A stretch of DNA of 64,000 bases, from positions 690,001 to 754,000 of the forward strand of contig PVNU02000949.1 in NCBI GenBank assembly GCA_003013855.2, in the 5' to 3' direction. A model generated the notes under the pieces. The model saw nothing but the letters and a program-made list of their open reading frames with translations. It had not been told where the DNA came from and searched no databases. The position numbers and the translations under genes were made by a program. Below, in pieces: positions 11,124-22,450 of the stretch (positions are counted from its first letter, which is position 1; each line of letters starts with the position of its first letter). The stretch comes from Liriodendron chinense (taxonomy: Eukaryota > Streptophyta > Magnoliopsida > Magnoliales > Magnoliaceae).

Positions 11124-11409
11124 ACCTTGATTATTCAAGCACACTGCATATGTCTTAAATTAAGCACTTGTCAGTTCGAGTGTATGCTCTGGGCTTGCCC
11201 GTTGTTGGAACCTGCCCATCAGAAACTCTTACTGTTCAGACCTGCATTCATGCTTCACTATAAAGGACCTTGATTATTCAAACACACTGCATACGTCTTA
11301 AATTAAGCACCTGTCAGTTCGAGTGTATGCTCTGGGCTTGCCCGTTGTTGGAACCTGCCCATCAGAAACTCTTACTGTTCAGCCCCGCATTCATGCATCA
11401 TGTCATCTA
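11124..11409 (+). repeat. 143-bp tandem duplication in the solo LTR
   Basis: Two near-identical units (11124-11266 and 11267-11409). Each begins ACCTTGATTATTCAA and contains CAGTTCGAGTGTATGCTCTG and GAAACTCTTACTGTTCAG. They differ at only a few positions, so the duplication is young relative to the copia decay around it, or has been homogenised. Confidence 0.85.
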
Positions 11410-11856
11410 TGAGAATGTATAAGAATTAAAACAGACTTTCAAGTATTAGTTCGATTCTGTGAAGTAGAGACCGTACTTCGGTACGGGCAGTGTGTGGGGT
11501 GCTTAACCTCTTCCCACCCTGTAACCGTGATCCCTTACCTTGAATCTCTGGCCGCAGATCAAAATGAGTCATTTTAGAGGAAGGAATCTTCGGATCCCCT
11601 TCTTTAACGTTTCTACAGGGTCTAGAAGACTGTAGATTCGAAGTAACTGGCTAGTGGCGACTCTGGTCTTATATAAACTCATTTGACACATCCAGCTTAA
11701 ACACGACAACCAAACAAAGCCCTCGAGAACGAGGCAAGCCAGTGGCACAAACGACGATTTCGCACTCACGCATCCTCATATCCTTCTTTTTCCGAAAGGG
11801 GAAGGGACGAGAACGTCGTGTGGGGAGCGCGGAAAACGGCGAGGGTCCACACATAG

Positions 11857-12381
11857 AATTTCCAAATGTACTGGAAGGATATGCCGATGCAAGTTGGATA
11901 TCGATAGCAGGTGACAACAAATCCACTACTGGATGAGTTTTTACCTTAAGAGGTGTAACTGTATCTTGGGAATCCAAGAAACAAACCTGCATAACTCACT
12001 CAACTATGGAGTTTGAGTTCATAGCCCTTGCTGCAACAAGTAAAGAGGCTGAGTGGCTTAGAGATCTTCTTTTAGAAATTCTATTCTATGCGAAACCGAT
12101 ACCGGTTGTTTCGCTACATTGCGATAGTGAAGCTACATTAGAGAGCCTACAGCGGCACGTATAATGGAAAATCCAAACATATAAGCCTGAGACATAACTA
12201 TGTAAGACAACTGATTCAAGATGAAATCATTGTAATTTCTTATGTAAAGTTAAGTAATAACTTAGCTAATCCTTTTACTAAACCTCTAACGAGAGAGGTA
12301 GTAAGGACAACATCCAGATGGATAGGGTTGAAACTCTTTTCAAAAGATTTCACCAGTGATGAAAACCCAACCTAAAGTTAG
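11857..12381 (+). pseudogene. Copia RNase H, C-terminal part
   Basis: Continues the frame cut at 10320: EGYADASWISIAGDNKSTTG, a stop (TGA at about 11932), VFTLRGVTVSWESKKQTC, THSTMEFEFIALAATSKEA, and a shifted HCDSEATLE. It ends with VKLSNNLANPFTKPLTREV and WIGLKLF. These are the standard copia RNase H landmarks: YADAS Asp, STMEFE Glu, and the Asp of HCDSE. The piece is inactive because of the stop, a frameshift near 12145 and the inserted LTR. Confidence 0.85.
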
Positions 12382-12918
12382 AAAATCTCTATATAAGGGT
12401 TCAATGGGTAAAAATAAGTCACCGATACGTGATAAGTTTCAGCACTAAATTATAAATATATACCTCATTGAGGATTATAGTGCTGGCCGTTACAGATAGA
12501 GGGTTGAGTCTTAGAAACTCTTAATGCAGTCCAGTCTTAAGGACAAGTGTCTCAAAGTAACAGAGACACTGGAAGGACTTCACCTATATGAACGTAGAGG
12601 TGGTGCCGCCTCTCATGAGAATGAGATTTTTCTCGAGATTTTTCATGAAACAGGATAAGCAGAAGCCATTAAATGTGCTAAGCAAGAATTGTGGGAACTC
12701 AAATAACACTTAGAAAGTATGTGTGTAGTATTTCTGATCCTGTTATTTAAAAATAACTGGTTCAAAGCTACGGCTACCCGTAATTTTGATAGGTCTTTAA
12801 AATACTTATGCTGAGGAAGGATTCAAATCGAAAGATATCTTTCTTTGTGCATATAATCTTTTATACCCTGACAGATATTATTTTTTTTGTTTTAAATTAT
12901 TTTAAACCAAGTGGGGGA

Positions 12919-13920
12919 TAGTTGAAATAGTTTGTTTTGAAAAGATTTTGAAAAAATTTGAAAATAAAGGTTTTTTGGTTTTGTCCCATATCGAATGGGA
13001 GAAAGAATTTTTTCCTCTTTATAAGTAGGGTGTTGTACACCTTACTTATTTATGGTGGAAGAGAGGGAGTATGGTGGCTTGCATGTTCTAGTGTGAAGCA
13101 CTGGAACACCGTGCACGCGCACGCACATGGGCTAGGGCTCGGTCTCGGACTCGGACTCGGTCTCGTGCACAAGCACGGGCTTGGGCTCGGGCTCGGGCTC
13201 GGGGTATGTGCGAGGGTGTGGGCAAGTGAGGCAGTGTGGCTGTAGAGGCGGTAGTGGCGTACTTGGCATTTCGCACGTGCGTAGATGGGTCGCAACCTCG
13301 CGGACCGGAGCGAGACTGGTGCGAGTTGCGGTGCGACAGAGGCCAGGTAGTAGGTCAGGTGGCTAAGTTCGGAACAAAGGAGGTGTTGTGGGTGAGAGGT
13401 CTGACAAAGAGACTTCTCTGTTTTTTATAGAGAGCTGCAGGGCTAATTAAATGGACCTGTGTAACTGCTCATGCGGAAACGGTCCAGACCATGCAGTAAC
13501 AACTGCATGTGGCTAGCCCAACAGTCAGAAACGGCTAGCCATTAAGTCTAAACAACCATCATATAGGTGTGTAACTCCCACATGCACAACAGTCAGAAAC
13601 TACCAAAAAAGCTAGTTTCTTACAACAGCTAGAAAAACGGCTAGTGCCATTATGGCTCTGGACCAAAATTGCTAGCCACCCTTGCCTATATAAACCGGAT
13701 AGGTCTGATTCATTCCAATACAACAACTGCAATCAGAACTACCTCTACTGAACCAGCACCCATCTGAGTCAAGAAGACCGCCATTCCTTTTCTCTCTTTC
13801 TTTTCTTCATCTGCCAGATAGTGTTACTAAGTTCCATAGTGGTTCATTAGTTTCTTGCTGAAAGTAGAACCACATAAGGCTCGTCGTATCCTAGAAGCAA
13901 TCCACTTGCAACCTATCAGC
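12919..13920 (+). repeat. 3' LTR of the copia element (approximate ends)
   Basis: Begins after the purine tract and runs to about 13920. Has TTTGTCCCATATCGAATGGG near the start, a TATA-like CTATATAAAC at about 13686, and a GC-rich (CTCGGG)n tract at 13133-13203. This tract produces long Leu-Gly open frames that are artefacts. No matching 5' LTR is in the window, so the element lost its own left end. The right end is uncertain. Confidence 0.6.
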
Positions 13921-14180
13921 AAACTCAAAATAATTTGAGTAGGGGCGAATTACGCTTTAAGGACAACATGTTTTTCACGTGCTTCAGCCTGTCCTTATTT
14001 CTTGGTTTTTTCCAAATTAATTTATTTTTTGAGATCAGAAATTCTCAACAGCCAGACCATGGATTGTGGTACTCTTTTTCTGTATCCAATGAGAAAAGCA
14101 CGTACACTTATAAAGGGAAAGTGTGACAATAGGCCAGCCTGGCCTCGCCTTAGTCATTTGAGCCCTGGTCTGAGCCCAGA
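13921..14180. other. Intergenic DNA, no gene recognised
   Basis: Short non-coding stretch between the copia 3' LTR and a MITE cluster. The open frames are under 110 codons and lack domains. Confidence 0.4.
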
Positions 14181-14194
14181 CCTAGCCTCCTTAG

Positions 14195-14745
14195 TATGCA
14201 AAGGTTGGGGCTCCTCCATGATGTATGTGTTGTATCCACACCATCCAAGATTTCATAAGGATGGACGTGGATTTCCAGCTAAAGCCATTCACATTCCTTG
14301 CGCTAGCAAGTAATGTGGGGCCCATTGTGATATTTACAATTAATCCACACAGTCCATCTGTTTTTCCTGCTTATTTTAAGACAGGAAGCCAAAACTGATG
14401 CAGATTCAAAACTCACAATAGTGGTAAAAGTGGGAATTGAAATGCCCACTGTTGAAACCTTCTTGGGTCAACCTTGATATTTATATGCCATCTAAACCGT
14501 TTATAAAGTCATTTCTAAGAGGATGAACTGAAAAAACAAAAACTTAGCCTAACACTAAACTTCTGCAACCATTCGAATGTTTCAATGGTGGTCACTCAAT
14601 CCCCACTGTTGCCTCTTATCTTGTCCACTTAAGTTTTGGATCTGCTTCATTTTTTGTGTTATGTTATAAAACAAGTTGAGAAAACAGATGTATAGGGTGG
14701 ATTGATAAAAAAAACATGGCGGGCCCTACTGAACTTCCCTTTCAA
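14195..14745. repeat. MITE fragment plus foldback MITE copy
   Basis: 14195-14310 holds a left-arm fragment (TGATGTATGTGTTGTATCCA). 14313-14745 is a complete copy of a subtype whose arms read TGTGGGGCCCATTGTGATAT on the left and AAAACATGGCGGGCCCTACT on the right. This subtype has GTTTATAAAGTCATTTCTAA-type internal sequence in place of the commoner GTTGATAAGGTCAC. Confidence 0.6.
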
Positions 14746-14749
14746 ACCC

Positions 14750-15460
14750 TTTGCAAAAATTCATGTCTGATCATTTTAGAACTTGAGCTTAACAAGGAGG
14801 TAAATCGAAGGCCCAACTAGACCCCACCACACAAATCAGTTGGGATTTAACTCTTAGGATTGAAAACTCAGGAGCCATTTGCAAATCCCCCGCAGCTACA
14901 CCCCTATATGTGGATCCGACCCTGACCCTTTTTTCCTAACCCTACATAGCTAGGGTTGGTCAGGCCAAGGCGATCCTTTGCTTAAAAATCCCCTAGTTTG
15001 GATAGATGAAATGTGAGCTAGTCTCTATATAGAGAGAGTAATGATCCCTTGCGTACTATAGCATAGGAAGGCTACATGCGCACCTAAATATCGGCCGTTG
15101 TACTTATTTCTTCCAAATGTTTTTTCGTCATTTCATCATTTCAAAAATAATATAGTAATAGGGTTGCACATTTGCCCGGTTAACCCACCCAACCTGCCTG
15201 ACCTGCCCGACCCGACCAGACCCGACCCGATAGAAATCCGATCCGTCCCGACCCGGCTGAGAAAATGATCCGGTCCTGGGTGGATGCGGCTGGATCGTTT
15301 TTAATTTAGGTATGGTTTAGGGTACATGTCAAACTCGCCCGACCTGACCCGCACGTCGACCCATGTATACCCGACCCGTTCCACCCGACTCGAACCGCCC
15401 CGTTTATACTAGTTTATTGCTTTTAGAAATATCTATATGGCATTATCAATAGGTTGAATG
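14750..15460. other. Intergenic DNA with ACCCGACC low-complexity tract
   Basis: No gene seen. 15175-15405 is dense in CCGACCCGACC-type repeats, related to the low-complexity tract at 15890-16060 and to the SINE body at 0.9-1.0 kb. Confidence 0.4.
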
Positions 15461-16100
15461 GTTAATAAACATTAGGGTGGACGCTATAATCTTTTAATGG
15501 TGGGAGTTCAATGACCACTGATTTTTGTGGTGTGGTCTACCTAAAGCTTTTATCCGCTTCCTTTTGGGGACCATGTCCTATAATAATATGGAAATGTAGA
15601 TGGGCGGCATGGATTTACAATATATACATTAAGGTGAGCCTCATGGTCAAGGTCTCACTCACATGGCTGGTTCCAGGTCTCACTGGCTCTCACCCAAGTT
15701 GCGCTCATCTCACACTCACAGGGAGCGGATTAGGTGACATCCAGGATCCACCAAGGTGGGTGGCCCCTGACTATGTGTCTTAAATCCACATTGTCCAACT
15801 ATTTTGAAAGATCATTTTAGGATATGATACCAAAAATGAAGCTAACTTAAATCTTAGGTGGACCACACTATAGAAACATAGTCCTAACCCGACTCGACCC
15901 GACCCGACCCGGTTTAGCATATAGGGTAGGGTAGGGTTAGGGTTGACCGTTTTACAAGTCGGGTAAGGTTAGGGTTGGGTCAGCCCAACCCGATCACGGC
16001 CTGGACCGAAACCCGGACCTTTAAATATATTTAGGTTCGGTCTAGGGTTGGGCCCAACCCGACTCGTGTGCAGGCCTATATACTAACGCCTTTCTAGGTT
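15460..16100. repeat. Partial MITEs interrupted by CCCGA-rich DNA
   Basis: 15460-15740 matches the right half of the foldback MITE (TGTGGTGTGGTCTACCTAAA, then ATATACATTAAGGTGAGCCT) plus an outer arm (TGGCTGGTTCCAGGTCTCAC) shared with the element at 43925-44462. 15745-15880 is a left-arm fragment. 15885-16075 is GACCCGACCCG-type low-complexity DNA. Confidence 0.5.
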
Positions 16101-16107
16101 GGGAAGC

Positions 16108-16560
16108 GGATTGGCGCATGGTGTACTACAGTGTGGGGCCATTGTGATGTATTTGTTTTGTATCCACGCCATCCATCCATTTTTCCACCTTAGTTTAGGG
16201 CATGGGCCCAAAAATGAAGTAGATCCAAAGCTTAATTGGACCAGACCAAAGGAAACAGTGGGGATAATAACCCCACCGTTGAAATCTTCCTAGGGTCCAG
16301 CATAATATTTTTTTCATCCAACCTCTTAATAAGGTCATATAGACATGGATGAAGGGAAAACAAAAATATCTGTGATCCAAACCTTTTGTGATCCAAGAAG
16401 TTGTTGACGGTGGGCATTCAATTACCACGGTTTCTTGTGGTGTGGTCTGCTTTAGCTTTTCATTTGCGTCCTTTTTTGGTTCATGCTCTAAAATGAGTGG
16501 AGAAAACTGATGGACGGCATGGATCAAATACATGCATCACGGTGGGCCGATAGTGCCTGA
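16108..16560. repeat. Foldback MITE copy
   Basis: Left arm GCCATTGTGATGTATTTGTT mirrors right arm AATACATGCATCACGGTGGG. Internal markers GGTCATATAGACATGGATGA and GTTGACGGTGGGCATTCAAT are present. Overlapping open frames on both strands are repeat-derived. Confidence 0.7.
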
Positions 16561-17120
16561 CACCACGTTATAGGTCGGTTTGGTGTCTTCTAAAGCATAG
16601 GACGCGTGTTGCATATGCCCCCGGTCAAGGAAGTTCCTGTGGTTGGAACTTATGTGAGGCCCACAGAGAATCTGTCCATCCGTTTCTCAAGCTCACAATA
16701 GCACAAGAGTCCAAAAAATCAGACAGATCAAAAACTAAGGTGGGCCACACAACAGAAACTTTCATGGATTGAACAGTTACCATTGGACAGTACTGGATCA
16801 AAAACTGAGTTTTCTATCAAGCTGATTTTTATGAAGATCTTCACTTTATCCAGTTGAGTTACACTTGATCAACAAGTAAGGTGAAAGATAGACACCATAA
16901 TGGCCTAACACAAAAACCTATGGCTAGCATCACATCCCCATTTTCCACGGGCACATGTTTCAGCAATCCCAAGTCTCCGAGACTTGAAGATCCTAATATT
17001 CCTAATCACCAATCTTGGGATTATTTTTAATTTCAATTGAATGTGAATATTCTGTATCTCTCTTGTTAGTTTGAATGCCTGTACGTAGCTGATCCCAATT
17101 AGCTACTCAGCTTAATTGGG
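16561..17120. other. Intergenic DNA with MITE remnants
   Basis: 16640-16900 contains degraded MITE-like phrases (GTGAGGCCCACAGAGAATCT, GGTGGGCCACACAACAGAAA). No gene is seen. Confidence 0.4.
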
Positions 17121-17310
17121 ATGATATTCGAGACCATGTTAACTTATGGATATTCTTGTATGCCGAACTTGCTGACTTCATCTGAAAACATGTCCGTAGG
17201 CACTTTGTTATATAGCTTCAATAGGAATGATCACTCATCTTTCAAACAATTCTCCATAGGAACATATTACAACCCAGATTTGACTTGCCCGCGGAGAGAT
17301 TGATTCAGAT
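17121..17310. repeat. Segment shared with 50335-50480
   Basis: The stretch GGCACTTTGTTATATAGCTT with following AATGGGAATGATCA-like and TCTCCATAGGAACATAT-like sequence recurs near 50380-50460. It lies on the 3' side of F-box copies 1 and 4, so it is part of a larger ancestral duplication. The 60-codon frame here has no domain. Confidence 0.5.
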
Positions 17311-17961
17311 ATGCTCTAAGGAGTCCAAGAGCATGCAATTTAAGTTACTCGGAAAGATAGTATTTTGGATTAAAATTAAAGAATGGCCAGTATTATATTT
17401 GGGTTTCTTTTCCTTGATACCTCTGTACATAAATTATACTTTTAAAAGTAACTGGACCCAACCCAGACTCTATTGGACTTTAAGGATCTAGATCCAGATC
17501 CTATTTGAACCTGCCTAGACCCAATTTTAAACCAACTCCATGAGGTGAGACCCAAACCCAACTGGTTTGTAATGGGCCCAGAAAATGGGATCCTGACCCA
17601 TTAAGAGCGGATTGGTTCGACCAGGGGAATACAAAGTAATTTGATCCTATGGCATCTTATGAAACTTGACATGCATACACCCCAAAATTGCATTATGGTG
17701 CTTTATATGTAGGCATTCGGATATATGACCATTTGGAAACTGCATATCTACATCGCCCAAGTCCCACTTCTAAAATCAGATTGACTGACTATCCTAACCT
17801 CTGATTGTGGGCATAACTACAAAGCTAAAGGATAATAACAATACAAAGCACGACTAAAAATATTGTGAGTTCCCTTGATTAGGCAACCATTCCACATTTT
17901 AGATAATATATTCAAAAAGTCATCGAAACCAAGTACATAAAAGAGTTATAGTGTTTTGTTT

Positions 17962-20174
17962 CTACATGAATAGTAATTGTGCATGAGAAGAGGCCTTTGG
18001 TAGTTGTTCCAATTCCTGACGAATTCCCAATAATACCTCCGCTGCCTTGTCATGTAATATAACAGCCATAGGTAATTGAATAGTCCTTTTCTCTAACACC
18101 ATTGCATTTTTCAGAAAAAATTTCACCACCTTCATTTCAGTTTCCCATGTCTTGAGAACATATTTGTGCGGTTCATCACTCAACCGATAAGAAATGTGGC
18201 TGTGTTATGTTGATAGTCTTGAGATGATGTGACAAACAAAGGAAATATGATTCTTGTTTCTCCCAGTATTCCTTTTCGTTGGAAGAGTGATCACTCTTAA
18301 ATATTTCTTTGCCCTGAAAAATCTAGTGCATTAACTTGCTAGAATCAACAAAATACTTTTATTTATTTAATTATATATAAACTCAACTGAGGTAGACAAA
18401 AGAAATGAAAAGGAAATTTAAGGTTGTGTTTGGATACACCAGTGAATTGAATTACAAACATTCAACTTAATCAAGAGATAATAACAAAAGCTATCTATGT
18501 TTCCTAATATTGGTAACAAGTATTAAATAACAACAACTCGAGTTTGACTATATTGGAGCATTTTATTCAAAAGGGCACTTCTCACTCTTTGAGTACTTGA
18601 AGGACAAGAGAAAACAAAGGTCCAAATGAGATTCCTAATGCATCAAAAATATCTACACAATAAGATCCTAGACTTTAAATATTAGGCCATGATTGGCTGA
18701 TTGCAGACCTTTATAGTTTCTTTGGTATCAAAAACTTTTCCCCCCACAAATTTAAGGGATGGTATCTGTCTAATTTAAAAATGGCCCATGCCCAGTTCAA
18801 ATCATTTAGACAGTTTAGATAACTGACCTGGCCCACCTCTATGATGTGAAAACCTGAGAAATTGTGCATATTCTTGAATTGAGAACTGTATAATACTTCA
18901 ATACATGGATCACAGTTTGGTGGTACTCACGTATTTATGCTCTGGATAACACATATCTATAGTGAGAGTCTCGAGTCGAGGTGACCTCCTCAGGAGACTA
19001 GCTATCCCATGAAGCAGCCACCTTCCACATCTTTTCCGTGTTCCAAATCCCGTCTCTAGTTTCAGATGTTTGAGCTTATGAAAGTAGGTTGAAAAATTCC
19101 ATAACTCCATTACCGACGCCACCTTCTCAAAACAGAAAAAGAAGAAAATAAATAAATATTAAAATTCGGTTTCTCGAGTTAAATAATTCATAAAATAACA
19201 TGTTATGATTTAAAAGAAAGAGCCACAAATGGATACTTGAACACATGAACTGCCCAGAGAACTTCCCTGTCCACGATATCTCTGAAAATCTGAAATGAAA
19301 TGTAGTCATGATCTCCAAGACACCATCTTTTCCACAAACAAGAACCCAATTCAAGATGAAGGAAGACTTCTTTAGCAGATGATGAGATTTTGAATATGTC
19401 ATCAGAGCTGTGTATGAAATCATGAAATTTCAAGGAAAGAATGTTCATGGCATGAATTTCGAACCCGCGGTCGAGGGAACAATAGCGTACGCTCAAGTGA
19501 TGAAGACGAAGACATGAATTAGGAATATGAAGACATCTTAGACTGGAGCACTCACCCAAGCTCAAATTTTCAAGTAGTGGACACGCGACTAGAAGCTCAT
19601 GAAACGGGCCATCTTTCAGTTTAATATCGCGTAGAGATAAGTTCCTGAGAAAGCTGAAACTCTTCAAACGGTGCAGTTCCAATTTGAACCCATCCAACTT
19701 CAAAGACGTCAATGACTTGTGTTCATAGAATGAATGAGGCAGTTTGTATCCATTCAAATTACAATCTTCCATCAAGCAAAGATTGAGTTCTTGAACTTTC
19801 TTTTTTTATTGCAAACTCAATCCAGAATTGATAGTAGACCCATTCATTCTTTTGCATAACAACATGCATCGAAATCTCCAAATATGTGAGCCCTCGGGAA
19901 GATCCATTGATTGATTGACAAAATCAATGTATTTGCATAAATTTTCATCCGGATAATAAATTTTGAAGTCGAGATCAAGAGCATGGGCCCGAGCATTGAG
20001 CCACAAGGCTTTCCATCTTCTTGTTAAGGTGGACATCGTTAATGCAGATTCGAATGGTAAGAAAGATAGGATGTGGAGAAGAAGGGATTCTGGTAGATCA
20101 CTAAGACGATCTTCTTCTTCTTCTTTGATTTTCTTCATCTTCTTGTTAGGCTGTGAATTGCTGTTGATTTCCAT
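17962..20174 (-). pseudogene. F-box/LRR/FBD copy 1, frameshifted
   Basis: Same three-exon layout as the intact copy at 52916-55235. Exon 1 is 19237-20174, exon 2 is 18931-19125, exon 3 is 17962-18313. Exon 1 starts MEINSNSQPN and has a good F-box (DRLSDLPESLLLHILSFLP) and leucine-rich stretches (HSFYEHKSLTSLKLDGF). Near 19805-19830 there is a one-base deletion and, about 20 bases on, a one-base insertion in an A run. The short shifted section reads into a TAA, so the protein would stop after about 122 residues. Exon 3 has another frameshift before DEPHKYVLKTWETEMKVV. Splice sites remain consistent with the paralogues: CAA/GTATCC and TAC/GTGAGT donors, TTTCAG acceptor. If functional it would be an SCF ubiquitin-ligase adaptor; as read it is a pseudogene. 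A sequencing error could mimic one break but not all three. Confidence 0.85.
18314..18930 (-). other. Intron 2 of F-box copy 1
   Basis: Donor GTGAGT at 18930-18925, acceptor TTTCAG ending at 18314. Shares colinear sequence with the introns of copies 3 and 4 but lacks the copia and SINE insertions found in copy 2, so it gives the ancestral intron length (about 620 bases). Confidence 0.7.
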
Positions 20175-20387
20175 TGTTCAAAGCCAGAGAGAGAGAGATA
20201 ATCGTCAAAATCCGAATCCGTGGGAGGCGCACTATAAGCTACGAGTAGTGGATTTTTATAATATGCGCATGCAGCAGGATCTGGGGAAGCAGCCGTAAGA
20301 GAGAGACTACAATTCACGTAGTTACCTATTATGGCGAGCGGATTGCGAGGCGCTCCTCCCACCACCGACCTCCCTAGTTGTATGATT

Positions 20388-20660
20388 ATGTAGGGCCGAT
20401 CGTGATGTTTGTAGTTTATCCACACCGTCCATTCATTTTTCCAGTTCATTTTGTGGTATGAAACTAAAATTGAGGCATATCCAACGCTCAATTGGACCAC
20501 ACCACACTTAAATGTTTCCTATGGTATGGTCTATTAATTGATCCTTGAATATGCTTCAATGTTGGACTCGTCCCCTAAAATTAGCAGGAAAATCGGATGG
20601 ACGGTGTAGATGAAACACATATATCACCATGAGCACCACAGAGTCCTACCCCCACGGATG
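20388..20660. repeat. Internally deleted MITE upstream of F-box copy 1
   Basis: Inverted arms (GATCGTGATGTTTGTAGTTT and ACACATATATCACCATGAGC) with most of the middle missing. The same insertion with matching flank (ATTATGGCGAGCGGATTGCG and ATTATGGCAAGCGGATTGCG) occurs upstream of copy 4 at 55385-55570, so it predates that duplication. Confidence 0.65.
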
Positions 20661-20754
20661 CAGGGTCAGCTGCAATCCGTGTCCAAGAGGGAGAGGGAAA
20701 GGGAGAAAGTGGTGCGAGCGGACTGGCTATGTTAAGGCCCCGGTCTCACCCTTG

Positions 20755-21215
20755 ACTGTGAGTGCCTGACCATGGGGCCATCTTGGTATATTTATTGTTT
20801 ATCCACGCCGTCCATCCGTTTCTCCAGCTCATTGTAGAAAATGAGGCAAAACATAGAGCAGATCCAATTCTCAAGTGGACCACTTTACAGGAAACAACGG
20901 TGTTTAGCCATTGAGAACTTCTTATGGGCAACGAAAGGTTTTGATCATGCTGATATTTATTATTTTACCTTCATCAACTCCTTTGTGACCTTATTGATAG
21001 GTTGGATGGAAAATAAACATTAGGTAGGCCCTGGGAAGTTTTTAATGGTAGGCATTCAATTACCATATTGTTTCCTATAGTGTGGTCCACCTTACATTTG
21101 GATTTGCTTCAGTTTTACTTTCATGCCTTAAAATTAGCTAGGAAAATGGATGTACGGCGTGGATATGCAATGCATCTATCAAAGTGGGCTCCATTGGCCA
21201 CCGTGTTGGGTGAGG
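20755..21215. repeat. Foldback MITE copy
   Basis: Left arm CCATGGGGCCATCTTGGTAT and right arm CATCTATCAAAGTGGGCTCC. Internal markers TTATTGATAGGTTGGATGG and GTGTGGTCCACCTTACATTT are present. The right flank carries GTTTTGGACTCGGATTCGG, a phrase also found after MITEs at 32.2 and 34.5 kb. Confidence 0.65.
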
Positions 21216-21344
21216 CCGGGCTACACGCAATAGGAGCCCAGAGAAGTTTCCGTTTTGGACTCGGATTCGGACACCGATTCCCTGCGAAGCAGGAAGTTTC
21301 TGCGCTTATATTTTTTTTCAGAAATACACCCTGTCCATCGGAAG

Positions 21345-21869
21345 CGGATTGGCTAGTGACCCCAACACCAGCTAGGGGGCTGGTGTCAAAGCTCTGTGGG
21401 CCCCACCATGATGTATGTGTTTTATCCACGCCGTCCATCCATTTTTCCACCACATTTTAGGGCATGGGCTAAAACATGACACATATCCAAATCTCAGGTG
21501 GACCATAGAACAGAGAACAGTGTTGATTGAACTTCCACCATTAAAAACTTCCCAGGGCCCACTGTGATGTTTATTTGCCATCCAACTTGTTGATAAGGTC
21601 ACACAGACCTGGATGAAGTGGAAAGACAAATATCAGCTTGATCCAAAACTCCTATGGCCTCCAAGAAGTTTTCAACGGTGGACGTTCAATTCTCATTGTT
21701 TCCTGTGGTGTGGTCCACCTGAGATTTGGATCTGCCTCATTTTTGGGCACATGCGCTAAAATGAGGTGAAAAAATGGATGGAAAGCGTGGATAAAACACA
21801 TACATCATGGTGGGGTCCACACAGCTTTGACACTAGCCCTGGTTGGTGCTGGGGTCACTAGCCAATCCG
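21345..21869. repeat. Best-preserved foldback MITE copy (525 bp)
   Basis: The two ends are long inverted repeats. The left begins CGGATTGGCTAGTGACCCCA and the right ends in its inverse, TGGGGTCACTAGCCAATCCG. Arms of roughly 190 bases pair throughout: CCACCATGATGTATGTGTTT with AAACACATACATCATGGTGG, and CTCAGGTGGACC with GGTCCACCTGAG. About 100 bases of centre (GGTCACACAGACCTGGATGA) are unpaired. It encodes nothing. I could not identify a convincing target duplication, so the superfamily is unassigned. It is the best template for finding other copies. Confidence 0.85.
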
Positions 21870-22034
21870 AGACCGATCTAAGACTAAGGTCCTGTTTGTT
21901 AAATTTGAAGTCTGAAATCAAAATCTGAATATGAAGTCTGAATCCGGAGACAGAAGACTAGTATTTAATATAGAATAACCTGATTGTTAACTAAGGTCTT
22001 AAATGTTTAAAATATGTTTTCTGTAATGCTGTCT

Positions 22035-22450
22035 ACCTTAGATTTGAATCTGCTTCGATTTTGGGACATCGTTGTTAAAGAAGCCGCCAAACGAAATGGA
22101 TGGCATGGATTTAAGTAAAATACATCAAGGTGGGCCCACTATCAGGGATCTGCCCACCCCGGTGGATCCGGATCATAGCTTTCTATTGTAGGGAAGTCGA
22201 TTACGAGGGACGCGGATTAGCTACTGAACTTGACAGTATCGAGTATCTACTGAAGTGATGTAACCACGTTATGTGGGCCCCACCATGATATATGTCTTGT
22301 ATCCACACTGTCCATCCACTTAGAGAGATCATTTTAGGACATTAGAAAAATAATGAGACATATCTAAAGTTCAAGCGGACCCCACAACAAAAAAATAGTG
22401 GGGATTGAACGCCTACCACTAACAACTTCTTTGGGCCAGAGAAGTTTTCA
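22035..22450. repeat. Two partial MITEs
   Basis: 22035-22150 is a right half (CTTAGATTTGAATCTGCTTC ... ACATCAAGGTGGGCCCACT). 22260-22450 is a left half (GGGCCCCACCATGATATATG ... CCCACAACAAAAAAATAGTG). Confidence 0.6.

Larger units (their letters stand above)
10321..11851 (+). mobile_element. Solo LTR (gypsy-like, 1.53 kb) nested in copia
   Basis: Starts TGTAGACACCCCACC and ends GGGTCCACA. It is flanked by a perfect 5-bp duplication, CATAG (10316-10320 and 11852-11856). Removing it rejoins the copia RNase H frame. It carries a TATA box (TATAAATA, 10793-10800), an upstream array of GAGTCA motifs and a 143-bp tandem duplication. Its R-U5 region (GAAGTAGAGACCGTACTTCG, 11461 on) is related to the LTR at 41-42.5 kb. 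TGTAGACACCCC starts are typical of plant Ty3/gypsy (Tekay/Del-type) LTRs, so the superfamily is inferred. Open frames within it are not genes. Confidence 0.9.
8100..12915 (+). mobile_element. Degenerate Ty1/copia retrotransposon internal region
   Basis: Contains, in order, GAG-pre-integrase, integrase core, reverse transcriptase and RNase H, which is the diagnostic copia pol order. It has several in-frame stops and frameshifts and is interrupted at 10320/11852 by a solo LTR. The gag and protease regions are missing. The 5' LTR, PBS and leader (7141 to about 8097) appear to come from a different element, joined near 8098. A purine-rich tract (AAGTGGGGGA, about 12909-12918) precedes the 3' LTR. 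The element is not autonomous. Confidence 0.85.

Noticed and set aside
10850..11158. 102-codon Ser/Pro-rich frame
   Set aside because: Lies downstream of the TATA box inside the solo LTR and has no gag or other domain.
12958..13295. Long Leu-Gly / Ser-Pro / Arg-Ala frames on both strands
   Set aside because: They read through a (CTCGGG)n low-complexity tract in a retrotransposon LTR; all frames are open there because of the repeat.
21068..21460. 130-codon plus and 110-codon minus frames
   Set aside because: They overlap on opposite strands across MITE arms present in many copies.
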